Shown in pieces: positions 52,893 to 61,964 of a stretch of DNA of 64,000 bases. The notes below the pieces were generated by a model. It was not told the origin of the DNA and made no database searches. It saw only the letters and a list, made by a program, of their open reading frames with translations. Numbering within the stretch: the first letter of the stretch is position 1; each line of letters opens with the position of its first letter. Source of the stretch: JADMIH01 sp035274425 (GTDB lineage Bacteria > Chloroflexota > Chloroflexia > QHBQ01 > JADMIH01); NCBI GenBank assembly GCA_035274425.1, contig DATEOC010000069.1, forward strand, positions 1 through 64,000, read 5' to 3'. Position numbers and translations under genes: made by a program.

Positions 52893-52997
52893 TTGTGGAT
52901 TAGCAATCTTTGTTTTGTACTTAGCTTAGAGCACGCTCAACAACTATGATATATGATAAAGGTAGAGGAGTCTGCCGTAACGAAGCACCTCTTTACC

Positions 52998-53078
52998 TGT
53001 CATTCCGAACGAAGTGAGGAATCTCCAAGCTTGCCAGGTGGAGGGATTTCTAGATTCCTCACTTCGTTCGGAATGACA
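52998..53078. repeat. Inverted repeat with 27-bp perfect arms between ArsR and ATPase genes
   Basis: TGTCATTCCGAACGAAGTGA... (52998-53024) and its exact complement (53052-53078), 27-nt loop. The unit resembles a dispersed repeat known from many bacterial genomes. In the arsR-ATPase transcript it forms a long intercistronic hairpin. Confidence 0.88.
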
Positions 53079-53108
53079 CTCTTCTTACACTCGTTGGTAA
53101 GCACCCGC

Positions 53109-53516
53109 TTAGTAATCTCGGATGTGCTCTAGGCAAACTGCTAGTAAGGTGCGGATATGCGCATCATCTAGAGAGTGGTAAATTACTTTGCCGTTGCGCC
53201 TGCTCCTGATGAGGCGAAGGCGGCGAAGTACCCGCAGGTGCTGTGAGACCGCCGACTCGCTGATGCCGGCTATCGCGGCCATATCGCAGGTGCATAGCTC
53301 CTGGTTGAGGAGGCTATAGACTATCTTGGCGCGACTTGGGTCGGCGAGCGCCTGGAAGGTGGCCGCGAGCGCCTGGTACTCGCCCTCCGGTAAGAGCGCC
53401 TCACGCCCCGTTTGCACGCTTTCGGGGTGGACACAGCGCGTGTCGCATAAATCACCTTCAGGCGTAATGTGGAGCAATGATGTTGCTCCCCTTTTCTTTT
53501 CTCTTACAATCACCAT
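53109..53516 (-). CDS. ArsR/SmtB family metal sensor
   Basis: 135 aa from ATG 53516 (AGAGG upstream); the frame to 53588 is not supported. It carries N-terminal CDTRC plus ELCTCDMA in alpha-3, the alpha-3N site of CadC-like Cd/Pb/Zn sensors, and DDAHIRTLLAVCLEHI, which fits an alpha-5 site. Helix-turn-helix: AGISESAVSQHLRVLRRLRLI. Regulates the P1B ATPase downstream. A TATAAT-like box precedes at about 53560. Confidence 0.9.
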   Translation of the reverse strand: MVIVREKKRGATSLLHITPEGDLCDTRCVHPESVQTGREALLPEGEYQALAATFQALADPSRAKIVYSLLNQELCTCDMAAIAGISESAVSQHLRVLRRLRLIRSRRNGKVIYHSLDDAHIRTLLAVCLEHIRDY

Positions 53517-53593
53517 CTTTACCTCTGTTCGATTTAGCAATCGCTTAATCGTTAACAATATTATATGATATTTTGACTGAGAAAACAACTGTG

Positions 53594-53644
53594 ATTTTCC
53601 TTATAGAAATCGGCCCCTCAGGGGCCGATTTCTATAAGGAAAAT
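53594..53644. terminator. Perfect hairpin with 25-bp arms, terminator of the SLH gene
   Basis: Arms 53594-53618 and 53620-53644 are exactly complementary with a single central base; GC core CGGCCCCT/AGGGGCCG with A/T-rich flanks. It separates the cupredoxin-SLH gene from arsR. Confidence 0.87.
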
Positions 53645-53661
53645 TACGGAAATTACGATTC

Positions 53662-55398
53662 TCACCGGTGGGAAAGAAGCGTGCTTGGAGAGCAGCCCGG
53701 GAAGAAGGTGTTGGCTACTATCTTGCTCGCTTGACCGCGTGTAACGTTGTTGTATGCCCGGAAATAGGGACGCTGCTCGTTATCGCATGGCTCGCCTTCC
53801 CCTCCGCACGGGTAACCGGATATCACTCCCAGGGTGGTAAGGCGCATGATCCATACGTAGAAGGGGTGGTCCTCCTGCACGTCGGTGTAGAATACCCCAG
53901 TCGGGTCCCCACCTAAGCCTGCGGCGTTGCTCACTATCTTGGCTAGCTGACCCCTGGTGGCGTTCGTATAGGGCCTGAAATATGGCAGGTTGTCCGGTCC
54001 GACGCATGGCTCCTCCGGGACCGCCCCGCACGTATAGCCGCCCATGTACCCTCTGTGCGACAGCCGGTTTATCCATATGTAGAAGGGGTTAGCACTATCG
54101 ACATCCTGGTATATTTGGGGTCCGGGGTCTTCGTCCAGCCCTACGGCGTTACTCACTATCTTGGCTATCTGCCCTCTTGTGATGTCGTTGAACGGTCTGA
54201 ACGTGCCATCCGCGTACCCGGTTATGAAGCTCCGGCAGGCCAGGCACCTTATGAATATGTAGAAGGTGCTCCCTTCCGGCACATCGCTGAATTGGATTGT
54301 GCACGGCTTAGCTGTGGATGAAGGCAGTGCCGTGGCTGTGCTTACTACTGTGAAGCTTGGCGACGCCGTTGCAACCTGGGTTTCGGTGCGCGTAACCGTC
54401 CCGTTTGGGGTCGCGGCGGTTCTCGTCCCCGTTGCCGTTGTACCGATAGTAGCCGTATTTATGGGCGTGCCTGTGCGCGTCGGGGTATATGTCGAAGTCC
54501 CTACAGCCGTAGCCGTGGGTGTGGTTGTCATCGAACAGCCGGATAGCACGTTGACCGTGCCGGTTAGCGCAGGGTGTATGGCGCAGTGGTAGGTATAGGT
54601 GCCTGGTGAGTTGAACGTATACCCGTAAGAGAAGCCTGGGTTGATATTGCCGCTATCCCACAGTCCCGTATCGCTCGTAGACGTGTGCACCGATGGCCCT
54701 TCATTGAACCAGGAGACCGTCGTGCCCAAAGTCACAGTCAGATTCGCAGGTAGGTAGCCCGAATCTATTATGAGCACGGTCCGTGTGGTTGGCGAGCATA
54801 CCGGCGTCACCGTAGGGGTGCGCGTGCCTGTGGCGGTTCTCACGGGCGTGGCTGTGGGTGTTGCCGTAGGGGTGGCGCTGGGCGTGGTGTTGGGCGTAGC
54901 CGTGGCCGCGCAATATGACAAAACGATGACCGTGCCTGTCATTACGTCGGGGTGGAGCGTGCAGTGGTAGGGATAGGTGCCGGGCGAGTTGAACAGGAAG
55001 CTGTATACCTCCCCAGGGTTCATAACGCCGCTATCCCACAGGCCCGTGTCGCTGGTAGTAGTATGTGCTTGCGGCCCGTCGTTCAGCCAGCGCACCCTGG
55101 TCCCCAGCGTCACAGTCACTATCTGGGGCACATACGAGAGGTTCGCCATTATCACGTAACGCTCCTGGACGGGGGAGCAAACGGATGTCGGGGTCACCGT
55201 GGGCGTGGTCGTTGCGATAGCCTGGGGAGTCTGGTCTAGAGGGGGCAGCACCATGTTCCCCTGCGCCTCTGATGCAGGGCCAAGTAGCAGAAGGGCGGCG
55301 AGGAGTGCGGCCAGAAAGGCCAGCAGCACATAAATGCGGGGTCGGGGAAGGCCCTTTGGCTCGGTGGTGAAGGTTATGACTTCGCACGTCCCGTCCAT
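53662..55398 (-). CDS. Surface protein: two cupredoxin domains plus three SLH domains
   Basis: 578 aa from ATG 55398 (AAAGGAGG upstream). Signal/anchor (IYVLLAFLAALLAALLLLG). Domain 1 (~75-160): type-1 copper ligands His in AHTTTSDTG, Cys and His in YHCTLHPDVM with a Met. Domain 2 (~205-285): VHTSTSDTG and YHCAIHPAL, lacking the Met. Thr/Pro linkers, then three SLH repeats (FSDVPEGSTFYIFI, GYADGTFRPFNDITRGQIAKI). The protein is likely attached to the cell wall and carries copper for electron transfer. Confidence 0.9.
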   Translation of the reverse strand: MDGTCEVITFTTEPKGLPRPRIYVLLAFLAALLAALLLLGPASEAQGNMVLPPLDQTPQAIATTTPTVTPTSVCSPVQERYVIMANLSYVPQIVTVTLGTRVRWLNDGPQAHTTTSDTGLWDSGVMNPGEVYSFLFNSPGTYPYHCTLHPDVMTGTVIVLSYCAATATPNTTPSATPTATPTATPVRTATGTRTPTVTPVCSPTTRTVLIIDSGYLPANLTVTLGTTVSWFNEGPSVHTSTSDTGLWDSGNINPGFSYGYTFNSPGTYTYHCAIHPALTGTVNVLSGCSMTTTPTATAVGTSTYTPTRTGTPINTATIGTTATGTRTAATPNGTVTRTETQVATASPSFTVVSTATALPSSTAKPCTIQFSDVPEGSTFYIFIRCLACRSFITGYADGTFRPFNDITRGQIAKIVSNAVGLDEDPGPQIYQDVDSANPFYIWINRLSHRGYMGGYTCGAVPEEPCVGPDNLPYFRPYTNATRGQLAKIVSNAAGLGGDPTGVFYTDVQEDHPFYVWIMRLTTLGVISGYPCGGEGEPCDNEQRPYFRAYNNVTRGQASKIVANTFFPGCSPSTLLSHR

Positions 55399-55688
55399 GG
55401 GCTACCTCCTTTGGACGCGGTACTGCGAGAAGTAAGGATAAGGAGGGTAAGAGTGGAGAGTATGGCGTGTTGAGTATACCATAGCTGGCGCGACTGCCAT
55501 ACTGTGAGATTCACCTTGCGGGCAACATAAAAGAAGCTCACCACGAAAATGATAGTCGGATGTGCAAAAACCATTGACACCGCACTATGAGGGGTGTAAC
55601 ATCCGCACACCTCAAGGCCGCGCACGTAACTCGGCGGCGTACAAAAGGATGAAGCAAAGGTCGTTGGAAAGTGGAGAGGGTTGCCCCT

Positions 55689-55805
55689 ATGCGTACCGAT
55701 TGGATACTGTTTACATTGCTGGGTCTGCTATGGCTTGGGGCCGGGGGCATACACCTGAGATTGCCACGCCGTCAAAAGGACAACTCTTCCGAGGCGGAAG
55801 AATGA
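55689..55805 (+). CDS. Small single-TM protein (38 aa)
   Basis: A 38-codon gene: MRTDWILFTLLGLLWLGAGG, then IHLRLPRRQKDNSSEAEE. One TM helix with a charged C-terminus, a classic small membrane-protein layout. GGAGAGGG lies 9-10 bp upstream of the ATG. No homologue recognised. The gene stands alone between the SLH gene (other strand) and the repeat array. Confidence 0.5.
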   Translation: MRTDWILFTLLGLLWLGAGGIHLRLPRRQKDNSSEAEE

Positions 55806-55824
55806 AATGTGAAACGTGATCACA

Positions 55825-55880
55825 GACGATAGACGATAGACGATAGACGATAGACGATAGACGATAGACGATAGACGATA
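55825..55880. repeat. Perfect heptamer tandem array, 8 copies of GACGATA
   Basis: 56 bp, exactly eight copies with no interruption; complementary to the 13-copy array at 8573-8663. Followed within 100 bp by the TTGGCGTCTTGGCG and CACGCATCACG families. Confidence 0.97.
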
Positions 55881-55973
55881 GGCAACTTACAACTAAACCA
55901 TAAGTAATCTTGGCGGTTTCTTTGCGCTCTTGGCGTCTTGGCGTCTTGGCGTTTAACAATGACGCATCACGTT

Positions 55974-57266
55974 TCAGTCCCGCACACGCTTGACCTTCGC
56001 GCCTAGAGCCGCCAGCCGGGTCTCGATGGCTTCGTAGCCTCGGTCTATCTGGCGGACGTTCGAGATCGTGCTTGTGCCCTGGGCGCACAGGGCGGCTTGT
56101 AAGAGGGCCATGCCTGCGCGTATGTCGGGGCTGGTGATCTCGTCGGCGCGCAGCCTCACTTTTCCCACAACTACCGCGCGGTGCGGGTCGCACAGCACGA
56201 TACGCGCGCCCATGCTGATCAGGCTGTCCACGAAGAAGAGGCGGCTCTCGAACATCTTCTCGAATATGAGCACGGTGCCCTCCGACTGGGTAGCCGTTAC
56301 GAGAGCGATACTCATCAGATCACTGGGGAAGGCGGGCCAGATGCCGTCGTCTATCTTCGGCACCGCGTCATGCACGTCATACTCCACCTTTAGCTCCTGC
56401 CCGCCGGGCACCACTATATCCTCGCCATCGACATCTATGCGCACGCCCAGCTTCTTGAAGATGTATCTCACCATGCGCAGGTGCTCAGGTACGGCCTTGC
56501 GGATGCGCAGCTCTCCGCCCGTCGCCGCCGCCAGGCCAATGAAGCTCCCCACTTCTATGTGGTCGGACATGATGGTGTGCTCGCCGCCATGCAGCCCCCC
56601 GGCCGTCCCCTCGATGGTCAGAGTATTGGTGCCGATGCCCTCTATGCACGCACCCAGGGAGTTGAGCATCTGGCAGAGGTCTTGCACGTGAGGCTCGGAG
56701 GCGGCGTTGCCGACTGTAGTTGTTCCTTCGGCGCAGACTGCCGCGAGGATAGCCTGCTCGGTGCCGGTGACGCTTGCCTCGTCAAGGAAGATGTCGGCTC
56801 CGCGCAGCCGCTCGGCGTGCATCTCGTAGCGGTCCCCTTCTACCCTGACCGTAGCCCCCAGCGCTTCCAGGGCGAGTTTGTGGGTGTCTATGCGCCTGCG
56901 GCCAATACTGTCGCCCCCAGGCTGCCCGACGATAGCGTGTCCTCTGCGCGCCAGGAGCGGCCCCGCCATCAAGAGAGACCCACGCACTCTCGATCCGAGG
57001 TCCTGGTCGGGGTGGCTGTCAATACCCGAAGACTGCAAAGTGACGACGTGCTCTGTCGCCAGTTGCGAGTCCTCTACCTCAACCCCCATCTTCCTCAACA
57101 GCCTCAAAAGGACGCGAATATCCTCAATATTAGGTACGTTACGCAAAGTGACGGGCGCATCGGTAAGGAGGCACGCCGCCAGCATAGGCTGGGCCGAGTT
57201 CTTATTTCCCGCAGGGGTTATCTCCCCGTGTAAAGGGGTCCCCCCTTCGACTATCAGCTTTTCCAT
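55974..57266 (-). CDS. murA: UDP-N-acetylglucosamine 1-carboxyvinyltransferase, Asp-type active site
   Basis: 430 aa, full length. First committed step of peptidoglycan synthesis. Motifs: GGTPLHGEITPAGNKNSA, PGGDSIGRRRIDTHKLAL, DHIEVGSFIGLAAATGG, WPAFPSDLMSIALVTATQ, RGYEAIETRLAALGA. The active-site loop, usually GGC(A/T)IG with the fosfomycin-binding Cys (Cys115 in E. coli), has Asp119 instead. CAGGAGAGCA precedes the ATG. Presence of murA and SLH domains implies a peptidoglycan-containing wall. Confidence 0.95.
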   Translation of the reverse strand: MEKLIVEGGTPLHGEITPAGNKNSAQPMLAACLLTDAPVTLRNVPNIEDIRVLLRLLRKMGVEVEDSQLATEHVVTLQSSGIDSHPDQDLGSRVRGSLLMAGPLLARRGHAIVGQPGGDSIGRRRIDTHKLALEALGATVRVEGDRYEMHAERLRGADIFLDEASVTGTEQAILAAVCAEGTTTVGNAASEPHVQDLCQMLNSLGACIEGIGTNTLTIEGTAGGLHGGEHTIMSDHIEVGSFIGLAAATGGELRIRKAVPEHLRMVRYIFKKLGVRIDVDGEDIVVPGGQELKVEYDVHDAVPKIDDGIWPAFPSDLMSIALVTATQSEGTVLIFEKMFESRLFFVDSLISMGARIVLCDPHRAVVVGKVRLRADEITSPDIRAGMALLQAALCAQGTSTISNVRQIDRGYEAIETRLAALGAKVKRVRD

Positions 57267-57365
57267 TGCTCTCCTGTTTGGGTGTCAGACGAAGGACGAA
57301 GGACGATAGACGAAAGATTATGAGTTACTGCCTACTGCCTAGTGCCTTCTGCTTTCTGCCTTCTA

Positions 57366-60300
57366 TTACCTCGTTGCCCTCAAGGTCAGGCTGTAATAAA
57401 GCGGTTGGCCTGGGGTTGGGGCTTTCAATCTGAGCCAGTTCGTGCCCGCGTGCAGTTCATTGCCGGGTATTACGAGTGAGATAGTGCTTCCGCTATTACC
57501 ATCGGGTGGGGCATGTACGGGGCGGTCATTCAAGGTGAGGGTGGGTATGCCTTTCAACACCTTCTCGCCTGTCTGCGCCGCATAGCGTGACAGGGCCGAC
57601 ATCGCGTCTGAGGTCTCACCGTAGGTAGCCCAGCCAACGCCTTGCCTCGACTCCATCAGAAGCCGGACATAAGCTGGGGCCGCGCTTATGTATGCTGAGC
57701 TTTCTTTCGCCTGGGAAAGAGGCTTCGCTTGTAGGGTTGCCTTGTCCGCTACAAGGAGCGCATCAAGGACCGGCGCGGCGACTTCGACTGTTACTCGCGT
57801 GGGGTCATTGAGCAGCCTGTCAAGGAGTACAAGGCCATCCTGGGTGCTCCCTGACTGCATAAGCGCCAGGGCCAACCATGCCTGCCCTGCGTGGGATAAT
57901 CCGCCTTCCGGGGAGGCATAAGCAAGGTATGGGCGAGCCAGCTCAGGTTGGAGCACCCCGTAAGAAGATAGAGCGTAGAGGCCGTAGGCGCGCGCATCGA
58001 GCCTGCTTGTAGCTGCATGATCTCCTACAGGGCGAGTTAGCTCCGTGCTCAAATATGTAAGTCCTCGTTCGATTAGGCCCATCTCTACATCAGGATAGGA
58101 GTCCGATCCCTGGTCTTGTTCAGGCGAAGCGAGACTATATTGCCTGAGTGCGAGTAGAATATTTGATGTGCTGGTGATGCTGCCGGGGGGAGTCTCCCCA
58201 GTAGCCTCTTCAGCGCTCCAGCTGCCATCACCGTTCTGGGCCGCATATATTTGCTCCAGGAGATGCGCGCTCTCTCCGGCGCTTATGGAGAGGGTATCCG
58301 GTATCTGCGCTCCCACCTCGGTATACGCCCAGGCCACCGCAGCCGATGCGCTTAGACGTGCCGCTGCCGCCAGCGCTCTTTCATATTTGGACGGCGAATC
58401 GCTCGCGATGTTGGAGGCAATGCTCGACAGTGTTGGCAATAATGAGCTAGAAGCACGCACCTGTAACTCTACGCGGTCAGCAGCTAAGCCTGATGGCACC
58501 AGCACCCCTACAGCCCGCTCGCTGGTTGTCACTCCTGAGACATAGGTAGTGTTCGTGCGCTCACTCTTCGCGGCCACCACGGGGAGATTCCACGCTCCCG
58601 TGGCCTCTCGTCCGGGTGCGAAGGAAAACGTTGCCAGGTGAGCGCCCGGTCTGGACGCTTGCAAGCGCCAATCTACCCTCCGGCTCCCGCCAGCCGCGAG
58701 GGATAGCATCTGCGAATCGCTACCTGACGTTCTCAGCGCATCATGGCCTTCCACTCGCATGTTTACCGATATGTCCCCGTCACTCGGATTATGCGCTACT
58801 ACGGAGACGGTTTGAGGGTTCATAGATTGGACTTGCACGGTGGGCGGCCCCTGGATCGAGGGGCCGGGCAGGACTCTCATCACTGACCACGCCTGCACGT
58901 ATCCACCATCGCCTGTGGCCGCTTCCGACAATACGTACCACAAACCGGGCGTCCCTGGGGCCTGCACTGTGGCAGATACAGTGCCGCTGGCCGATAGGGT
59001 AACGTCCGGCTCCCAGCCGAGAGATTCTCCCCCGGCGTCCCCCGTATCACTCCCGGCAACGCGCCTGAACCAGATGGACGCCACGCCTGCTACACCCGCC
59101 CCTTCCTTGTCTACAAGGCTCAATCGCATCGCTACGGGTGCGTCGGGCGCGGCAGAGGGGGGAGCCGACACTTGCAGCGCGAGCCCACCTCCCACCTGGG
59201 GCATGAGCGCCAACTCACGCGATCCTGCTACCCCCGCCCTGAGGAGCCTCAAGCGCCCACCCGCGTAGTTACGAGGCAAGGGCATGGTAATGTCGCCTGC
59301 GCTCGATAGGTCGAGAGACCAGCTTTGCTGCGCACCCGATGGGGAGTATGCTGTCAGCAGCACATCGCCTCCGACGCCTTTACCATCCAGCGTCACGATA
59401 CGCACATTGATGCTGCCGTCTTTTGAGGTGCGGGCCACAGCTGCCAGGTTGAGCGCCGGGGAGACCATCTGCCTCATGCCTGCTCGCGCCACCCCTACCG
59501 ATGTGAGGTCCAGGTATTGGCCGTCGCTTCCACTCATACCTTTCATGGTCGATACGGCTTCGAGGTAGAGGCTGGGTTCGTTGTATGAGGCTATCCAGGC
59601 CGGCAAGGTGATAGCGACTATGGCTTTACCCTCGCTATTGGTTGTAGCGGTGACTGGCTCCGACACCCAGCTATCGCCCGTGATGCCGAGGGTCATAGTA
59701 AGAGCAGCGCCCGATGCAGCGGCTCCATTCGGCCCCAAAACGCTCACGGTGCGCGTGATTACGCGTGCGGTCTCGTCCTCTGGTGCCCCAGGCACTATGT
59801 ATACGCTCAGGGTGTCGCTCTTCGGTTGCTTCACGTTAAGAGGGAAGCTACGCTCCTCTCTGTCCGCGCGGACCAGCAGATCGTATTCGCCAGGGCGCAG
59901 ATCACCTGGTAAGCTGAAAGAACCGCTTGCGCCTCCCACGTCGTCAGGCTTCAGGGTGAGGGACTCAAGCATGTTTCCTGCCGGGGTACGCAAGGAGACT
60001 TCCGCCTCTTGCTCGGCGAGGGGTGTGGCTGCAATGGCTTCCGGCGCGGGGTGCAGCAGTACGCGAAAATTGACGGCCTGGCCGGGATAGTACTCCGCCC
60101 GATCCGTGCATAGAGTGGCTGACAGGGTATCGGTCGATTGCGTTACTATGGTAGTCTGCACGTCCAGGGTCATAGCGGCGAGGTGGCCTGCGCCGTCGCG
60201 GGCGATAGCCAGGGTGGCGTTCGCCGTCGGCATATCGGGGGACCACAATCCACGCTCGTTCGTAAGCCCCTTCTCAAGGAGCGTCCCTTCCGGCGAATAA

Positions 60301-61964
60301 AGAGATACTTCGCTCCCTGCCCAGGCGTGGCCCTGCGCGTCCGTAGCCCAGAAGGAAGGACCGCCTCTATCTGTGGTAGATACAATATGGTGGTCGGCAA
60401 CCACAAGCATCTGCCAGTCCGTAATAATCTCCCTCTCTGCGAGGGTAGACGCCCTGAGCAGATACGTGCCGGCAGGAAGCGTGTCCGGCACATGTGCAGC
60501 ATCTTCACGTCTATTTACGTCTGGAGGGCTTGCACTGAATATCTGTACCGGTGCCAATTCACCAGGCAATCCGCCTGGAAGGGACATGGGCCAAGGCCTC
60601 TTCTGCGCGCCCAAGGCCGATATGTACTCCGCCGGGAGATTGTATAGAGAGAACGTTACAATGGGGCCGGGACTCGCATCTTCATCAGGGATGTACCCAT
60701 TCGTAGGGAGGGCATGCGCTTCATCTGCGCTTACTTCATACCTTACGCTTCCTGGCCGGCCTTTGATTGCCACGTTGATGCGCCCATCCAGCAGCCGCAC
60801 CCTGGATGTAGGTAGTGCGACGGTGTAAGCGAACTCGTGGGGTTGTCCGAGGGTATCTCCACCCTGGGTGCGTGACATAGCTCCTGCGCGCAGGTAGACC
60901 GTACCCTCAGGCATTGGCATATCCGGCGATACTATAACCTTGCGTCCTCCGGCGTCCCAATCGAGCGTTACGGGCAACTCCTCACCAGACCCGTCGGCGT
61001 GAAGAGACAGCGTCGTCTGTTCCCTGTTCATAGGGGTCTCAAAATTGAGGCTGAGTGCGTCTGTGGGTGAGAGGGCCGCGCCCGGAGTGGTGCCCGGCAT
61101 GACTCCATACGGCTCTTTGGTGCGGAAGGACCATTTGACAGGCTGGCGTAGGGGCGTGCCGGTGAGGGAGCGTGCGGTCGTGCTGAGCAGCACCGTGTAA
61201 GTGATCCCCCTCAGCAGCCCTGGCTCCTGCGGTGAGAAGCGCAGTTCGTTGTCTGCGGCCCAGCGGAACAGTCCGGCGGCAGGTGGGTCAATATCCCACG
61301 CGTTTTCGACCGATGCCCGGTCCATAGGCTGGTCGAAGCGGATGCTTAGGGGCGCGCCGAGGGGCACGTCACGAGCATCGCCGGTGGGGGAGAGGCGCAC
61401 AGGGTTGGGTATGGCTACAGGCCCGCCAACGCCATATTTGCCGGACGAAATTGCCGCCAGGGGAGTGGCATTGACCGCAGCAGGGGCTTCTTCGCCCGGC
61501 ACGAGGAAGCCAAGCTCCTTATAGCCCCCGATTGGAGGGAGTATGTTCAACCAGTAGGCCAGGCCGATAACGGCGAAGATCGAGGTAGCTGCCGATAGGG
61601 CGACCCGCTTCGGAGAAGGGTCGAACCTCAAGAGCAGGCCCGCCGCCAGTAAGCTCCAGCGTCTGAATGCGGAGTGCGGAGTGCGGAGTGCGGAATGAAG
61701 ATGGCCGGGGGCCTGGATTGGTCTGGTGGGCGTTGGTGACTCGTGCCTCTTGACGGAGCTAAGGATGGTTTCTCGGACGCGGTCGGAGGGGCGCGGCTCG
61801 GACGCTGCTCCTTTGAGAAGCACGTCCGTCTGGCGAGCACGGGCTAACCAGGCGGCGCATTCGTGGCAACCTTCTACGTGCTCAAGCAGCTCGCGGCGCT
61901 GGCGAGGCGTGACTTCGCCGTCCATATAGCGCGATATGAGTTGCCGGTAGCGCGCGCAGGTCAC
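57366..61964 (-). CDS. Anti-sigma zinc-finger domain fused to a large alpha-2-macroglobulin-like ectodomain
   Basis: 1532 aa from a GTG that overlaps the sigma-factor stop by four bases (GTGA). Residues 1-60: zf-HC2 anti-sigma domain (CARYRQLISRYMDGEV, HVEGCHECAAW). One TM helix ~125-142 (LSAATSIFAVIGLAYWLNI). Outside: Big_5/Ig-like domains (SIRFDQPMDRASVENAWDI), macroglobulin MG domains (TDRAEYYPGQAVNFRVLLH) and an alpha-toroid TED-like domain (YAAQNGDGSWSAEE) without the CxEQ thioester. An HSALRTPHS peptide (~88-96) is encoded by four AGTGCGG-type repeats (61666-61693). Confidence 0.85.
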   Translation of the reverse strand: MTCARYRQLISRYMDGEVTPRQRRELLEHVEGCHECAAWLARARQTDVLLKGAASEPRPSDRVRETILSSVKRHESPTPTRPIQAPGHLHSALRTPHSAFRRWSLLAAGLLLRFDPSPKRVALSAATSIFAVIGLAYWLNILPPIGGYKELGFLVPGEEAPAAVNATPLAAISSGKYGVGGPVAIPNPVRLSPTGDARDVPLGAPLSIRFDQPMDRASVENAWDIDPPAAGLFRWAADNELRFSPQEPGLLRGITYTVLLSTTARSLTGTPLRQPVKWSFRTKEPYGVMPGTTPGAALSPTDALSLNFETPMNREQTTLSLHADGSGEELPVTLDWDAGGRKVIVSPDMPMPEGTVYLRAGAMSRTQGGDTLGQPHEFAYTVALPTSRVRLLDGRINVAIKGRPGSVRYEVSADEAHALPTNGYIPDEDASPGPIVTFSLYNLPAEYISALGAQKRPWPMSLPGGLPGELAPVQIFSASPPDVNRREDAAHVPDTLPAGTYLLRASTLAEREIITDWQMLVVADHHIVSTTDRGGPSFWATDAQGHAWAGSEVSLYSPEGTLLEKGLTNERGLWSPDMPTANATLAIARDGAGHLAAMTLDVQTTIVTQSTDTLSATLCTDRAEYYPGQAVNFRVLLHPAPEAIAATPLAEQEAEVSLRTPAGNMLESLTLKPDDVGGASGSFSLPGDLRPGEYDLLVRADREERSFPLNVKQPKSDTLSVYIVPGAPEDETARVITRTVSVLGPNGAAASGAALTMTLGITGDSWVSEPVTATTNSEGKAIVAITLPAWIASYNEPSLYLEAVSTMKGMSGSDGQYLDLTSVGVARAGMRQMVSPALNLAAVARTSKDGSINVRIVTLDGKGVGGDVLLTAYSPSGAQQSWSLDLSSAGDITMPLPRNYAGGRLRLLRAGVAGSRELALMPQVGGGLALQVSAPPSAAPDAPVAMRLSLVDKEGAGVAGVASIWFRRVAGSDTGDAGGESLGWEPDVTLSASGTVSATVQAPGTPGLWYVLSEAATGDGGYVQAWSVMRVLPGPSIQGPPTVQVQSMNPQTVSVVAHNPSDGDISVNMRVEGHDALRTSGSDSQMLSLAAGGSRRVDWRLQASRPGAHLATFSFAPGREATGAWNLPVVAAKSERTNTTYVSGVTTSERAVGVLVPSGLAADRVELQVRASSSLLPTLSSIASNIASDSPSKYERALAAAARLSASAAVAWAYTEVGAQIPDTLSISAGESAHLLEQIYAAQNGDGSWSAEEATGETPPGSITSTSNILLALRQYSLASPEQDQGSDSYPDVEMGLIERGLTYLSTELTRPVGDHAATSRLDARAYGLYALSSYGVLQPELARPYLAYASPEGGLSHAGQAWLALALMQSGSTQDGLVLLDRLLNDPTRVTVEVAAPVLDALLVADKATLQAKPLSQAKESSAYISAAPAYVRLLMESRQGVGWATYGETSDAMSALSRYAAQTGEKVLKGIPTLTLNDRPVHAPPDGNSGSTISLVIPGNELHAGTNWLRLKAPTPGQPLYYSLTLRATR

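Larger units (their letters stand above)
55399..55973. other. Gap with one small gene and a large repeat block
   Basis: Apart from the small membrane protein listed separately, the region has a T/A-rich stretch at 55470-55600 with no recognised promoter, the heptamer array at 55825-55880, TTGGCGCTCTTGGCGTCTTG-type units (about 55925-55950) and GACGCATCACGTTTC (55961-55975), which leads directly into the murA stop. Confidence 0.6.
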
